Shown: positions 34,927 through 43,626, counted from the stretch's first letter. The stretch: 64,000 bases of DNA from Pseudalkalibacillus salsuginis (GCF_021646685.1 NZ_JAKJHW010000002.1:1-64000); one strand, 5' to 3'. The notes: generated by a model not told the origin, from the letters alone. Made by a program: numbers and translations.

Positions 34927-35826
34927 TTATTGGACAATAGACTTATAGAAAGAAAGGATATCATTCAAAGTTGATTGGAGGGTATATTCCGGCTTCCATC
35001 CAAGTGATCTTACCAACCGTAAATCCAAGCCAACCGGGTCGGTTGCATGGGAATGATCCTTAGTAATTCGGATAGGTTGTGTGGTTATCAACTTAAAATT
35101 GTCCATCAGGTTCTCCAGCGTCCTGCTCTGTCCTGAACCGATATCAAAATGATCAAATTCACTTTCACTCATCAAAATCATTAGATATGCCTTGACCGCA
35201 TCCCGTACATCTACAAAATCGCATTCCGATAGACTATTGTATAGATGGACACGGACAGGTTCATTATTTTTTTCAGCGATGACGATCTCTTTTGCCACTT
35301 TAGAACAAATACCTTGGGAATGTCCGGGTCCGATAAGATTGGATGGTTTGGCTACAGCAATGTTCATATCGTAAAATCGCTTCCACTCTTTTGACAGGAG
35401 TGTCTGGAGCGTTTTACTGAGGCTATAGGGATGAGGTGGCTTTTCCCCAGAGCACAACGAATATTGAAGAGCGGAACCAATGATTAATATTTTAGACTTC
35501 GGAATATGAAGCCGGACAGCTTCTAGAAGATTGAGGGTTCCAAGTATGTTATTCTCTAAACAGGTATGCGGTGTTTCCCAAGATCGTCGAGCATCATTGA
35601 ACCCTGCAAGATGAAGTACATAATGTGGTTTTGCACTCTTAATGATTCCTTCAATCTGAGCATAGTCAGTCAAATCACACTGTTTGAATGGTATGGGTGA
35701 AGAAGGTTGAGGGCTCCTGCTGGTACAGATGACCTTTAATTCCGACTGATGAGCGAGTTTTACAGCGTGCACCCCAGTAAAACCGGAAGCTCCTGTTATC
35801 AGGATCCTCTTTTTAGAGGCTGGCAT
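34927..35826 (-). CDS. NAD(P)-dependent sugar epimerase/dehydratase or reductase (SDR)
   Basis: 299 residues of the extended SDR family. The Rossmann motif is GASGFTG, the active-site YSLSK (Y-x3-K) follows an SALQYS serine strand, and the C-terminal end GWKPEYTLQSTLNDIL is typical of nucleotide-sugar enzymes. The closest function by pattern is a GDP-4-keto-6-deoxymannose reductase or a similar 4-keto reductase, but I cannot assign it. It begins one base after the RmlD-like stop codon, hence co-transcribed and likely in the same deoxysugar pathway. Confidence 0.75.
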   Translation of the reverse strand: MPASKKRILITGASGFTGVHAVKLAHQSELKVICTSRSPQPSSPIPFKQCDLTDYAQIEGIIKSAKPHYVLHLAGFNDARRSWETPHTCLENNILGTLNLLEAVRLHIPKSKILIIGSALQYSLCSGEKPPHPYSLSKTLQTLLSKEWKRFYDMNIAVAKPSNLIGPGHSQGICSKVAKEIVIAEKNNEPVRVHLYNSLSECDFVDVRDAVKAYLMILMSESEFDHFDIGSGQSRTLENLMDNFKLITTQPIRITKDHSHATDPVGLDLRLVRSLGWKPEYTLQSTLNDILSFYKSIVQ

Positions 35827-35827
35827 T

Positions 35828-36646
35828 TCAGTCCATCCATTCCCTTAATTCCCTCAGCATTTCATCATAAGAGGGAGTCTGGTAACCGACATCTTCTCTA
35901 GTATTCATAAGCGTACGATCGCAAACCACCTTTTCGTATGGCTTTATGCTTACATCATCTTTCCCGAAAATCCCATGGATCTTCGTAAGTAGTGAATATT
36001 TGGAAAGGGGTTCTTGGGCGGTAAGATGATAAAGCCCAGAAACATTCTGAATGAGGAGAACATGTACCGCTTTAGCCAATTCAAGGGTAGTGATGCCATT
36101 CCAAAAGACATTGATGAATCCATTGATCTCCCCTGTTTGCTTCATGAACCAATTGAATAATCCGATTCCATCTTTCAATTCTGGTCCGATGATTGACGTT
36201 CTGACTGTAAGATGCGGCTCCTCCGTCACCTCTCCCAGTGCCTTGGTTCTGCCGTAAATACTTGTACTGTCCGGGAGATCCGTTTCAGTATGGTTGCCCT
36301 TTTGTCCATTGAAAACACAATCCGTACTTATGTGGATTAACTTAGATCCGATGATAGACAATTCATCCTTAAGAATATGCGGTAATAGGCTGTTCACCAT
36401 TATGGCATCCCTAGTGTGTTTTTCTGCACTTTCATTCAGGATACCTACACAATTGATGACAATATCAGGCTTCACATTTTGAATAACGCTTTTAAGTTCT
36501 GCCGTATTTCGGACATCGAGGTATATTCCTTCAGTGGCCTCCGGATTTCGATGAGTATAGTAAAGGTCATATTCTTTCAAACTGGTAAAATACTTGACTA
36601 TCATATGACCCGCCATTCCATGTCCTCCCAAGACAAGCACCCTCAT
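35828..36646 (-). CDS. RmlD-like nucleotide-sugar 4-keto reductase
   Basis: 272 residues. The N-terminal GGHGMAG cofactor loop, CVGILNESAEKH and STDCVFNGQKG segments and YGRTKALGE (Y-x3-K) mark the RmlD family of SDR reductases. It lacks the C-terminal cupin domain of CapF/WbjC. With the FnlA/CapE-like dehydratase (overlapping it by four bases, ATGA) and the FnlC/CapG-like 2-epimerase it completes a three-step UDP-N-acetyl-L-hexosamine pathway. In Vibrio cholerae O37 a WbvB-WbvR-WbvD set with an RmlD-like WbvR makes UDP-L-RhaNAc and UDP-L-QuiNAc, so that is my first guess; UDP-L-FucNAc is the alternative. Confidence 0.75.
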   Translation of the reverse strand: MRVLVLGGHGMAGHMIVKYFTSLKEYDLYYTHRNPEATEGIYLDVRNTAELKSVIQNVKPDIVINCVGILNESAEKHTRDAIMVNSLLPHILKDELSIIGSKLIHISTDCVFNGQKGNHTETDLPDSTSIYGRTKALGEVTEEPHLTVRTSIIGPELKDGIGLFNWFMKQTGEINGFINVFWNGITTLELAKAVHVLLIQNVSGLYHLTAQEPLSKYSLLTKIHGIFGKDDVSIKPYEKVVCDRTLMNTREDVGYQTPSYDEMLRELREWMD

Positions 36647-37629
36647 GACAGAAACCCACCTTTGAGTAGCATCTCTTTGATTTCGGCTTTGGACATCAGC
36701 ATCTCATGTGAGCTATAACTGTGCAGATCAATCTTTTTATAACTTTGGTAATGTTCCTTCAGCTCTTTAAGATCGATGGTCGGAAGGATGACAAAGTATT
36801 CTTCGTCAAAATAGACTGTTGTGTTGCTTTCATATTCAGAAAGCAGAATCTCATGCAATTTTTCACCTGGCCGAATGCCAGACTCTTTGATGGCAACCCC
36901 TTCTTTGCCTGATGCCTCAATCAATACTTCAGCTAAATCGATGATACGGCACGTTGGCATCTTCATTACGAAAATCTCTCCGCCCTTACTTTCGTCCGTA
37001 GCTTTGAATAAGAGCTTGATGGCATCCTGCAAGGTGAGAAAGAACCTGGTCATCCGTTTGTCAGTTATCCCGATTTCACCTTTCTGCTGGATCTGACGCT
37101 TGAAGACATGGATGACACTCCCATTCGTCCCAAGTACGTTACCACCTCTTACACATACAAATTTGGTTGATGGGCTGAGGACATTCGCATAGATGATAAG
37201 TTTTTCACCAATCGCTTTCGTCATTCCATAAAAGTTGGAAGGATTTGCAGCTTTATCTGTCGAGATGTAAATGACTTTCTCGATATTATTTTGGATAGCG
37301 GCCTCAATAACATGTTGTGTTCCCAACACATTCGTTTTGAGCGCCTCATATGGTTGATGTTCACAGATCGGCACATGTTTCAAGGCAGCCAGATGGTAGA
37401 TATAGTCTACCCCTTCTGAGGCTTTTGCCAGGCCTTGATATTCACGTATATCTCCGATGATGAAATTAAGCTTCGGATTATATTCAAATTCATGTTGCAT
37501 GTGGACTTGACTTGCCTCGTTACGTGAAAATATCCGGATTTCTTTCGGATCTTTTTCAAGCAGCTGTTTGACAAGTTCATGTCCCCACGAACCTGTTCCT
37601 CCAGTAATCAAAATCGTTTTATTTCTCAA
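36643..37629 (-). CDS. UDP-GlcNAc 4,6-dehydratase/5-epimerase (CapE/FnlA/WbjB family)
   Basis: 328 residues of the CapD/CapE SDR group: TGGTGSWGHELVKQL cofactor motif, the FSRNEASQVHMQHEF segment, the YHLAALKHVPICE block, STDKAANPSNFYGMTK with the catalytic Tyr and Lys, and RGGNVLGTNGSVI. This family converts UDP-GlcNAc to a UDP-4-keto-6-deoxy-L-hexosamine intermediate. Family knowledge places an RmlD-like or CapF-like reductase and a 2-epimerase next, and both are adjacent here. Gap of three bases to the upstream 2-epimerase gene. Confidence in the family is high, in the exact sugar low. Confidence 0.85.
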   Translation of the reverse strand: MRNKTILITGGTGSWGHELVKQLLEKDPKEIRIFSRNEASQVHMQHEFEYNPKLNFIIGDIREYQGLAKASEGVDYIYHLAALKHVPICEHQPYEALKTNVLGTQHVIEAAIQNNIEKVIYISTDKAANPSNFYGMTKAIGEKLIIYANVLSPSTKFVCVRGGNVLGTNGSVIHVFKRQIQQKGEIGITDKRMTRFFLTLQDAIKLLFKATDESKGGEIFVMKMPTCRIIDLAEVLIEASGKEGVAIKESGIRPGEKLHEILLSEYESNTTVYFDEEYFVILPTIDLKELKEHYQSYKKIDLHSYSSHEMLMSKAEIKEMLLKGGFLS

Positions 37630-37632
37630 TAG

Positions 37633-38715
37633 TCAGCGACCTCCTAATAAAAATTGAACTACTTTATGTGAAACTTGCTTTTCAAGATAACCAACTGGAC
37701 ATTCCCACTCCGAATCTTGGTTTATCATGATTCTAACTGCATCCAATATGCGCTTCCTGTTCAATCCAGACACGACATTACTTCCACAATCGACGGTTTC
37801 TGGACGTTCGGTACTGTTTCGGATCGTGACGGTAGGAACTTTGAAGATGCAACATTCCTCCTGAACTGTCCCGCTGTCAGTCAATACGCAAAGAGCTTGT
37901 TTTTCAAGCTGGACAAAATCGAAGAATCCAAAAGGATCAAAGAATCGTATGTTTGGATGGTGGGTCAATTGTGTTAGGTTTTCCAACTTGGATTTCGTAC
38001 GGGGATGGATACTGCATATGATCGGTTTATTGTAGGTTTCAGCGATAGAGTTAAGTCCTTCGAAAATTTCAACCAGATGCACAGGATTGTCTACATTTTC
38101 TGCACGATGGGTTGTCACAAGGAAATACTCCTGTGGACTTAGATCCAATTTGGCCATGATCTTGCTGTTATCAATTGTTTTTTCGTAATGTTTAAGCACT
38201 TCATAGATAGGATTTCCAAATAACATGATCCGATTGCTCGGAATCCCTTCACGTAGCAAGTTATCCCTGCTATTCGGTGTATAGGGGAGATTATAGGTGG
38301 AAATCGCATCGATCACTTTCCTGTTTTTCTCCTCTGGGACAGCTAAATCGAAGCATCTGTTTCCAGCCTCCATATGGATGACAGGGATGCTCATTCGTTC
38401 AGCTAGCACCGCACTCAATGCACTATTCGTATCACCTAGAACGAGAACTTTATCGGGTTTTTCCCGTAACAGGATTTCTTCAATTCGTTCAAACATGGAT
38501 GCTAATTGACTCCCTAATGACTGTTGCTTAGTCTGTAAAATGTAATCAGGCATCCGTAAATCCAGTTCTTTAAAGAATATTTCACTTAAGTTATAAACAA
38601 AATTCTGACCAGTATGGACCAATATATGCTGATCAGCCCATTGATCCAGTTTTTTCAAGATCAGACTTAAACGTATGATCTCTGGACGTGTACCCAGAAT
38701 CGTCAAGACTTTCAT
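37633..38715 (-). CDS. UDP-N-acetyl-sugar 2-epimerase (FnlC/CapG/WbvD branch)
   Basis: 360 residues, GT-B-like epimerase fold: TILGTRPEIIRLSLIL at the start, HTGQNF, the GDTNSAL strand, the branch marker EAGNRCFD (WecB/MnaA have EAGLR), THRAENVD, and the late DSGTVQEEC. The EAGNRCFD form is typical of CapG/FnlC-like enzymes acting on UDP-6-deoxy-L-hexosamines, not on UDP-GlcNAc. First gene of the deoxysugar block of at least six genes down to 32917. The 118-bp gap to the sulfotransferase gene (38716-38833) shows no terminator. Confidence 0.85.
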   Translation of the reverse strand: MKVLTILGTRPEIIRLSLILKKLDQWADQHILVHTGQNFVYNLSEIFFKELDLRMPDYILQTKQQSLGSQLASMFERIEEILLREKPDKVLVLGDTNSALSAVLAERMSIPVIHMEAGNRCFDLAVPEEKNRKVIDAISTYNLPYTPNSRDNLLREGIPSNRIMLFGNPIYEVLKHYEKTIDNSKIMAKLDLSPQEYFLVTTHRAENVDNPVHLVEIFEGLNSIAETYNKPIICSIHPRTKSKLENLTQLTHHPNIRFFDPFGFFDFVQLEKQALCVLTDSGTVQEECCIFKVPTVTIRNSTERPETVDCGSNVVSGLNRKRILDAVRIMINQDSEWECPVGYLEKQVSHKVVQFLLGGR

Positions 38716-38833
38716 ACCAAACCCCTTTCATTATCCTCAGGCTTTCTCCTATTAACCTATGACACGGGTATCATGCAAGCATAGACAAGCCCCTATAATC
38801 GCTTAAATAAATTCAAATAGGCGCAATTTTACA

Positions 38834-39613
38834 TTACCAATCCAGATTTTTTTCATAGCCAAGCTCGATCAACAGTGGACCTGCTACTTTTTTGAATGTC
38901 GATCGGAGTTCCCCATCCATTTCATCTTTCCACCCGCCGATCTTTCCTTTTCGGAATGTCGGGGAAGTGCCTGGATCGATATTCTGGATCATTTTCCCGA
39001 CCATTTCTTGCCTGCTGGATGGCATAGAAAGATCTCCCCAAAGAAATTTAACGATCCTATGTGTTGCTTGCAACCTACTTGTATCAGACGAAATCAAATC
39101 TTCAAAGCGGACAGGATGTACATTGTCTTTTCCGATCCATGTTGAAAAGCTTTTGTACCACTCCAGTACATCTGGCTGATAAGCTTTTTTCGGATCGGTC
39201 GGTTGGCCGCCTTTGATGAGGAACTTGATACGATCACGATGTGTGAAACCTTCCTGTTTGAACGTATCGTATAAAGGGTGAATTTTTAATGCAGGTATGA
39301 AATAGGCATATGACACAATGACATCCCGTGGATCCCGGTAGACGAATATTTGCTTCATACTTAATTCCTTGAAAAACGTCTCCCATTCTGTACTATAAAA
39401 CAGGTGTCCATTCACAAATTCATTGTTTGTAAGATCTTTGATTCTCTCAAGCTGTATAGACGTCTGATATTGTATATGCCCGAACATTCCTTTATCCGGG
39501 TGATGATTCATCCCTGGAATGCCTCGTAACATCTGTTTTACTAAATGGGTTCCACTTTTCGGGATCGTATTCAGCAAAAATGGCGGCAGCCCTTGTGACT
39601 CATTTGTTACCAA
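38834..39613 (-). CDS. Sulfotransferase (PAPS-dependent)
   Basis: 259 residues. The PAPS 5'-phosphosulfate loop is PKSGTHLVKQML (18-29), the 3'-phosphate-binding segment VYRDPRDVIVSY is at 91-102, and the C-terminal motif RKGKIGGWKDEM is at 221-232, so all three cofactor-contact regions of the sulfotransferase family are present. It is cytosolic by sequence (no signal or membrane helix). Its donor is PAPS, which the Sat-CysC pair 8 kb downstream can produce; its acceptor is likely a sugar residue of the glycan encoded here. TTG start with AGAGGG before it. Confidence 0.88.
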   Translation of the reverse strand: MVTNESQGLPPFLLNTIPKSGTHLVKQMLRGIPGMNHHPDKGMFGHIQYQTSIQLERIKDLTNNEFVNGHLFYSTEWETFFKELSMKQIFVYRDPRDVIVSYAYFIPALKIHPLYDTFKQEGFTHRDRIKFLIKGGQPTDPKKAYQPDVLEWYKSFSTWIGKDNVHPVRFEDLISSDTSRLQATHRIVKFLWGDLSMPSSRQEMVGKMIQNIDPGTSPTFRKGKIGGWKDEMDGELRSTFKKVAGPLLIELGYEKNLDW

Positions 39614-39850
39614 TATTTTCCCTCTCTTCCATTTTTATATTTGGCTCTGTAAAGTTCATTTTTGATTTATACCTTATATTCAAAGGCTTTTACATCCTAT
39701 GAACCGACCATTGAGGATGATTGGACAACTTTCCTATGAAATTACATTTTTCCAATTGATCTGTACTATTGGTGATCAGTACAAGCAGTTACAGATGTGG
39801 AAACATATATATAATTCAATAATCTTCAAGAAGAGGGGAGTTTAACTAGA

Positions 39851-40912
39851 ATGAAGGTCCTTTTCACTTATTTCATATCCAGTGGGGGTGTCGAGACACT
39901 CAACAGGCACCGAATCAAGGCACTTGGCAATGTTGGTATAGAATGCCACTTGCTATACAAAGAGCGAGGATCAGGCCACCAAAATATCTCAGGTATCAAA
40001 ACGTTCATAATGAGTGATCCTTTGGCGATAACAGCCTTGATCAAAAGGGAACAATATGACCTGATTGTCGTTTGTACAGATTACCAACTCCTTCAAGTAA
40101 TCAGAAGGTCTGGGTATAAGGGGAAACTGGTATTCGAGCTCCAAGGCCTGGGTAATTACAGGTCAACAGAACGTTTCTTCATCCAGCATAACCCCATCAT
40201 TAATAGAGCTGCTGATGGGATTTTGCTTCCCAAAACAGAACATTTGATTCGATTATCCAACAACTACCTTTCAGCTTTGCCACGCTTCCCAATCCATAAT
40301 TGCTTTGATAACGAGACCTTTCATCACGTGAAAGTGCAAAAACCACCTTCTCCAATCATCGCTTGGGTCGGAAGGATCGAAAAAAATAAAAATTGGAAGT
40401 TTTTCCTTGAAATCGGAGAAAAAATGATTGAACGGAATAGCACATTAAAACTGTGGATGTTCATTGATGACACGATCTTTGAACATTCTCAGAAACAAAG
40501 GTTCTTGAGGAAAAAAGAATCTGCAAAGTTATCGAATAACCTTGTAATCCATAACAACATAAAAAATCATCTGATGGCGAAATACTACTCTGAAATCGCA
40601 GATTCTGGAGGTTTTTTATGTTCAACATCTCAGGTGGAGGGTTTTGGCTATACGATCGTAGAGGCTATAAGCTGTGGTTGCCCGATCCTCACCACTGATT
40701 CGGATGGTGTCCGTAACATCATAGAAAATCAGGTATCAGGTCTTTTTATCGAACAAGGTAATGTGATGAAAGCGGTCTTACAAGGAGAACGATTATTGGC
40801 AAATTCCAAATTTCGTAACTTCTTGACCGTCAATGCAAAGTATCATCTTAAACAAACCTTTTCTCTGGAACGTTATGCGTCCGAATTCATGAACATGTAC
40901 ACAAATCTATGA
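39851..40912 (+). CDS. Glycosyltransferase family 4
   Basis: 353 residues, GT-B fold. The N-terminal half has FTYFISSGGVETLNRHR, and the C-terminal half IIAWVGRIEKNKNWKFFLEI, then CSTSQVEGFGYTIVEAISCGCPILTT with the two conserved Glu residues, typical of retaining GT4 enzymes. No membrane segment. It is alone on the plus strand between minus-strand genes, so it has its own promoter in 39614-39850, where I see an AT-rich stretch but no clear consensus. GGGGAG lies ten bases before the ATG. Confidence 0.85.
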   Translation: MKVLFTYFISSGGVETLNRHRIKALGNVGIECHLLYKERGSGHQNISGIKTFIMSDPLAITALIKREQYDLIVVCTDYQLLQVIRRSGYKGKLVFELQGLGNYRSTERFFIQHNPIINRAADGILLPKTEHLIRLSNNYLSALPRFPIHNCFDNETFHHVKVQKPPSPIIAWVGRIEKNKNWKFFLEIGEKMIERNSTLKLWMFIDDTIFEHSQKQRFLRKKESAKLSNNLVIHNNIKNHLMAKYYSEIADSGGFLCSTSQVEGFGYTIVEAISCGCPILTTDSDGVRNIIENQVSGLFIEQGNVMKAVLQGERLLANSKFRNFLTVNAKYHLKQTFSLERYASEFMNMYTNL

Positions 40913-40914
40913 AT

Positions 40915-41012
40915 CAATAAAAGCGGAATTGCCCTGTTTAGCCACGAAGGTCACTGGAAATCCGACGAGAAGGTTCGAACCAAACAAAGTTCGGTTCTGC
41001 TTGGATAACTTC
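40915..41012 (+). repeat. Dispersed repeat family A, 5' half only
   Basis: Shares AAAGCGGAATTGCCCTG, AGCCACGAAGGTCACTGG, CGACGAGAAGG and ACCAAACAAAGTTCGGTTC with the long copies, then stops; the right half is missing. It begins right after the GT4 stop codon. Confidence 0.75.
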
Positions 41013-41058
41013 TTAAGTAATACTCATTTTGTCTCCCCCACCTTTTCTTACCCAAAAC

Positions 41059-41109
41059 AAAAACTGGCTACAGTCTCTCCCAGAAGTGAGAGGGATTGAT
41101 GCCAGTTTT
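41059..41109 (-). terminator. Terminator of the GT2 gene at 41111
   Basis: Outer stem AAAACTGGC / GCCAGTTTT with an inner CTCTC..GAGGG-type stem, T-rich on the minus strand. Confidence 0.7.
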
Positions 41110-41110
41110 G

Positions 41111-41857
41111 TTATAAATACCTTTGATTTCTTTTTGCGCGTGTGATCATATTGATCAACCTGCTCATCTGATCCCGGTGCTTCCTCTTGACTTTATGGAT
41201 CTCATTTCGTATAACCTCTTTATGAACTTTTGAGCCCATCGCTCCATGAATTCTGTAATATACTAAAGGTTCTGGGAAATAAGGAAAATCATATTTTGGT
41301 ATCAACCTCAGCCAAAGATCGTAATCATGCGTAAAAGGCAAGGATTCATCAAACATTCCAATCTCTTTAATGGCATTGATTTTTGCCATCACAGTACACC
41401 CATTGATGATACACCCCGATCGCATCGTTTTAAGGAAAAACCATTTGTCTGCAAAGCCTACGCCGACAGGTTCACTTGTGATATGATCACGTGCATTCAT
41501 CAAATAATAGTTCCCATAAGAAATGACAGCTTGCTGATCTTGCATGAACTGAAGTTGCTTTCTGATTTTTTCAGGATGGTACATGTCATCCGAACTTAAC
41601 CAGGAAAAATATTCCCCCTTGGCATGAAGGATCCCTAGGTTAAGGGCGCTTGCAGTTCCTCCGTTCCCCTTTTTTATATAAGTAATTTTCCCTTTATAAG
41701 GATTGATACGTTCGACATGTTGTGTCGATCCATCATCAATGACGATGATTTCACAATTATTATAGGATTGGTTTAAGGCACTTTCAATTGCGCGATCAAT
41801 ATATTGACAATTATAAAAAGGTATTATAATCGAAACTTTCGGTGTAATTGGATTCAT
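41111..41857 (-). CDS. Glycosyltransferase family 2
   Basis: 248 residues. Motifs: VSIIIPFYNCQYIDRAIESAL, IDDGST, NGGTASALNLG, WLSSDD, FTHDYDLWLRLI and VYYRIHGAMGSKV. It is a close paralogue of the gene at 34135-34908. The frame begins at a TTG (41887) inside the upstream CgeB-like gene; the ATG at 41857 has GAGG eight bases before it and gives the same N-terminus as the paralogue, so it is used, with some doubt. Its start lies 14 bases behind the CgeB-like stop, so translation may be coupled. Soluble. Confidence 0.8.
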   Translation of the reverse strand: MNPITPKVSIIIPFYNCQYIDRAIESALNQSYNNCEIIVIDDGSTQHVERINPYKGKITYIKKGNGGTASALNLGILHAKGEYFSWLSSDDMYHPEKIRKQLQFMQDQQAVISYGNYYLMNARDHITSEPVGVGFADKWFFLKTMRSGCIINGCTVMAKINAIKEIGMFDESLPFTHDYDLWLRLIPKYDFPYFPEPLVYYRIHGAMGSKVHKEVIRNEIHKVKRKHRDQMSRLINMITRAKRNQRYL

Positions 41858-41870
41858 CCTCCTTCCCTCA

Positions 41871-42785
41871 CTAAATAAGCCTTTCAATATGACCGATCAG
41901 CTCCTTCGCCCTGACTTCAGTGGTATGTTTTTGCTGGATCAGACGTTTTCCCTTACTTACAATCCGGTTCCGTCGGGATTCGTTTTTAAGATTAACATTC
42001 ACTTTTTCCAGAACGTCATGGTCATTTATTTCAATAAAAGTCTCTCCATCGATGAACCCTAAGTCTTGAAGTTCCTTTGAACCTGAGGCTAATAGTAAAG
42101 TGCCGCATGCAAGTGATTCAAAGTATTTCAATACTGGATATTTATAGATTGAGTCGCAAGTCAAAAATATCTTTGCCCGGTTCAATAATTTAGCGTAATT
42201 TTCACCTGTCATCGCCTTTGCATTCGAGGGTAGGTTACGATAACCCGGATGTTGGACATAAAGGAAATCAGTCCGTTTTGAAAGTGTATTGAATAAGTGG
42301 ACTCTAAGTGGGTACAGATGTTCAATCATACTTCCAAGCATAAGAAGATTAATCTCTTTTGGTAGATTGTATTCTGTAAATATATGACCAGGGACATGAT
42401 GAGGCAGCCAGATCATTTGCTGTTTGAATTCTGGATACCATCTTAAGAACGCATCCCGATACTGGACGAATAAATGTTCAATATGGTTCTTCTGGTACAT
42501 TTTTTTCCGTCGACCTATCCGGTAATGCATATCATGAACAAGTGCACCTTTTGGAATAGTCACTTTATCGATATTCCGGATCCAGGGACAATAGTCAGGT
42601 TTCTGATCATTGAATAAGATGAAATCTGGAGATTGTGGAAGCTGAGCGATGATATCTGGTAAGTTTCCATCTTCATACCAATAGGTTAGATTGCATAATT
42701 TATCCAGTTCATTCGCCAGATAGTAAGTACTTTTTTCAATAAAAGACCCCATATATCTTGTAATGAATAAAACATTCAGTTTCAT
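41871..42785 (-). CDS. CgeB-like glycosyltransferase
   Basis: 304 residues of the CgeB/glycosyl transferase group 1-like family: a GT-B-type C-terminal half with LLMLGSMIEHLYPLRVHLF, FLTCDSIYKYPVLKYFESLACGTLLLAS and an end of basic helices, and a shorter N-terminal half. In B. subtilis CgeB is a spore-crust glycosylation protein made late in the mother cell. Here it precedes a GT2 gene and neighbours two small proteins, one Cys-rich, like the cgeAB pair. Ribosome binding site AAGGTGATTAC before ATG. The spore link is inference from family and context. Confidence 0.72.
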   Translation of the reverse strand: MKLNVLFITRYMGSFIEKSTYYLANELDKLCNLTYWYEDGNLPDIIAQLPQSPDFILFNDQKPDYCPWIRNIDKVTIPKGALVHDMHYRIGRRKKMYQKNHIEHLFVQYRDAFLRWYPEFKQQMIWLPHHVPGHIFTEYNLPKEINLLMLGSMIEHLYPLRVHLFNTLSKRTDFLYVQHPGYRNLPSNAKAMTGENYAKLLNRAKIFLTCDSIYKYPVLKYFESLACGTLLLASGSKELQDLGFIDGETFIEINDHDVLEKVNVNLKNESRRNRIVSKGKRLIQQKHTTEVRAKELIGHIERLI

Positions 42786-42850
42786 GTAATCACCTTAAAT
42801 AGATTGTTTGAGGTTGACTCAAAAAATGAGACAACCTCAAACTTTGGTTG

Positions 42851-43060
42851 TTAGATTATGATCCCAACGATATTTCTGGTCGGAACCCAAATAGTCCCTA
42901 AACCACCAGATCCACCCTGATTGAACAAACACCAGTCCCTACCTACTTCTAATAGGACAACGTTTGTCAAAATCAAATCAGCATCTGAGTTTTCGACAGC
43001 TACTTCAGTTAAAATTCTTCCAAAGAGTCGGCGCATATAAACCAGTTTAGTACTAGCCAT
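42851..43060 (-). CDS. Small beta-rich hypothetical protein (69 residues)
   Basis: 69 residues. It starts MASTKLVYMRRLFGRIL and then shows an alternating hydrophobic pattern (LILTNVVLLEVGRDWCLFN) and a Gly-rich turn before WVPTRNIVGIII. The pattern (small, beta-strands, closing Ile/Val run) resembles an Sm-like or OB-like barrel, but no family is recognised. AAAGGAG precedes the ATG. It is divergent from the Cys-rich protein at 43312, whose C-terminal part has a similar strand pattern, and 65 bp upstream of the cgeB-like gene on the same strand. Confidence 0.55.
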   Translation of the reverse strand: MASTKLVYMRRLFGRILTEVAVENSDADLILTNVVLLEVGRDWCLFNQGGSGGLGTIWVPTRNIVGIII

Positions 43061-43311
43061 TTTAACACTCCTTTTATGTTAATTAGCATCACAATCGATG
43101 CTTCTTTATATATATGTGGCAATATGTCGAGTTGCATGGACAACCATGTATGTAACCAAAAATTGGTTGTGTGCGGACAAGGCTAACATCCATTTTTGAT
43201 AGGAGTAGGTCTTGACCCATTCAAAAGGACATCAATTGCAATATAGTATAGTAACCCTTTCTAATATGCATTTTGGGGTGCATACACACTTTTTATAAAG
43301 GAGGAAACGAA

Positions 43312-43572
43312 ATGAGTTTATTTGATAAAGATTGCGGATGTGACAAAAGAGACGATCGAAGAAGAGACGACAAGTGTGACGGCTGTGTCTGTGACGAATT
43401 GAGAAAACTACGTTCCGGTGAGACAGTAGACTTGATTATTGATGGGGAAGAATTTGCAGATTTGATTTTCGCATGCTTTGATAAGAAATCTTGCTGTGTA
43501 ACTTTCTTAGATGACGACTATCCATTCATCGTAGATTGCCGTAAAGTCGATGCGATCCGCGTCTTAAGCTAA
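43312..43572 (+). CDS. Small Cys-rich protein, putative spore-surface protein
   Basis: 86 residues. The N-terminal third is Cys/Asp/Arg-rich (DKDCGCDKRDDRRRDDKCDG, then CVCDEL), reminiscent of CotY/CotZ-type coat proteins, and the C-terminal part is a compact beta-rich unit (ETVDLIIDGEEFADLIFA, CCVTFLDD, FIVDCRKVDAIRV). Ten Cys in total. The ATG at 43312 has AAAGGAGG at eight bases; the longer frame to 43273 lacks this. It is divergent from a 69-residue gene beside the cgeB-like gene. A structural role on the spore surface, perhaps as glycan carrier, is inference. Confidence 0.62.
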   Translation: MSLFDKDCGCDKRDDRRRDDKCDGCVCDELRKLRSGETVDLIIDGEEFADLIFACFDKKSCCVTFLDDDYPFIVDCRKVDAIRVLS

Positions 43573-43590
43573 CTCATAATCCTTAAGTAA

Positions 43591-43624
43591 AAGAACCTGA
43601 TTTGACAACAAATCAGGTTTTTTC
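43591..43624. terminator. Rho-independent terminator behind the Cys-rich gene
   Basis: Stem AACCTGATTT / AAATCAGGTT, six-base loop, then TTTTTT. It may also act on the convergent glycosyltransferase gene. Confidence 0.85.
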
Positions 43625-43626
43625 TT

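Noticed and set aside
43255-43311. SigK or SigE promoter before the Cys-rich gene (CATACACA)
   Set aside because: The -10 is close to a SigE type, but no -35 is found at the right distance; left as a guess only.
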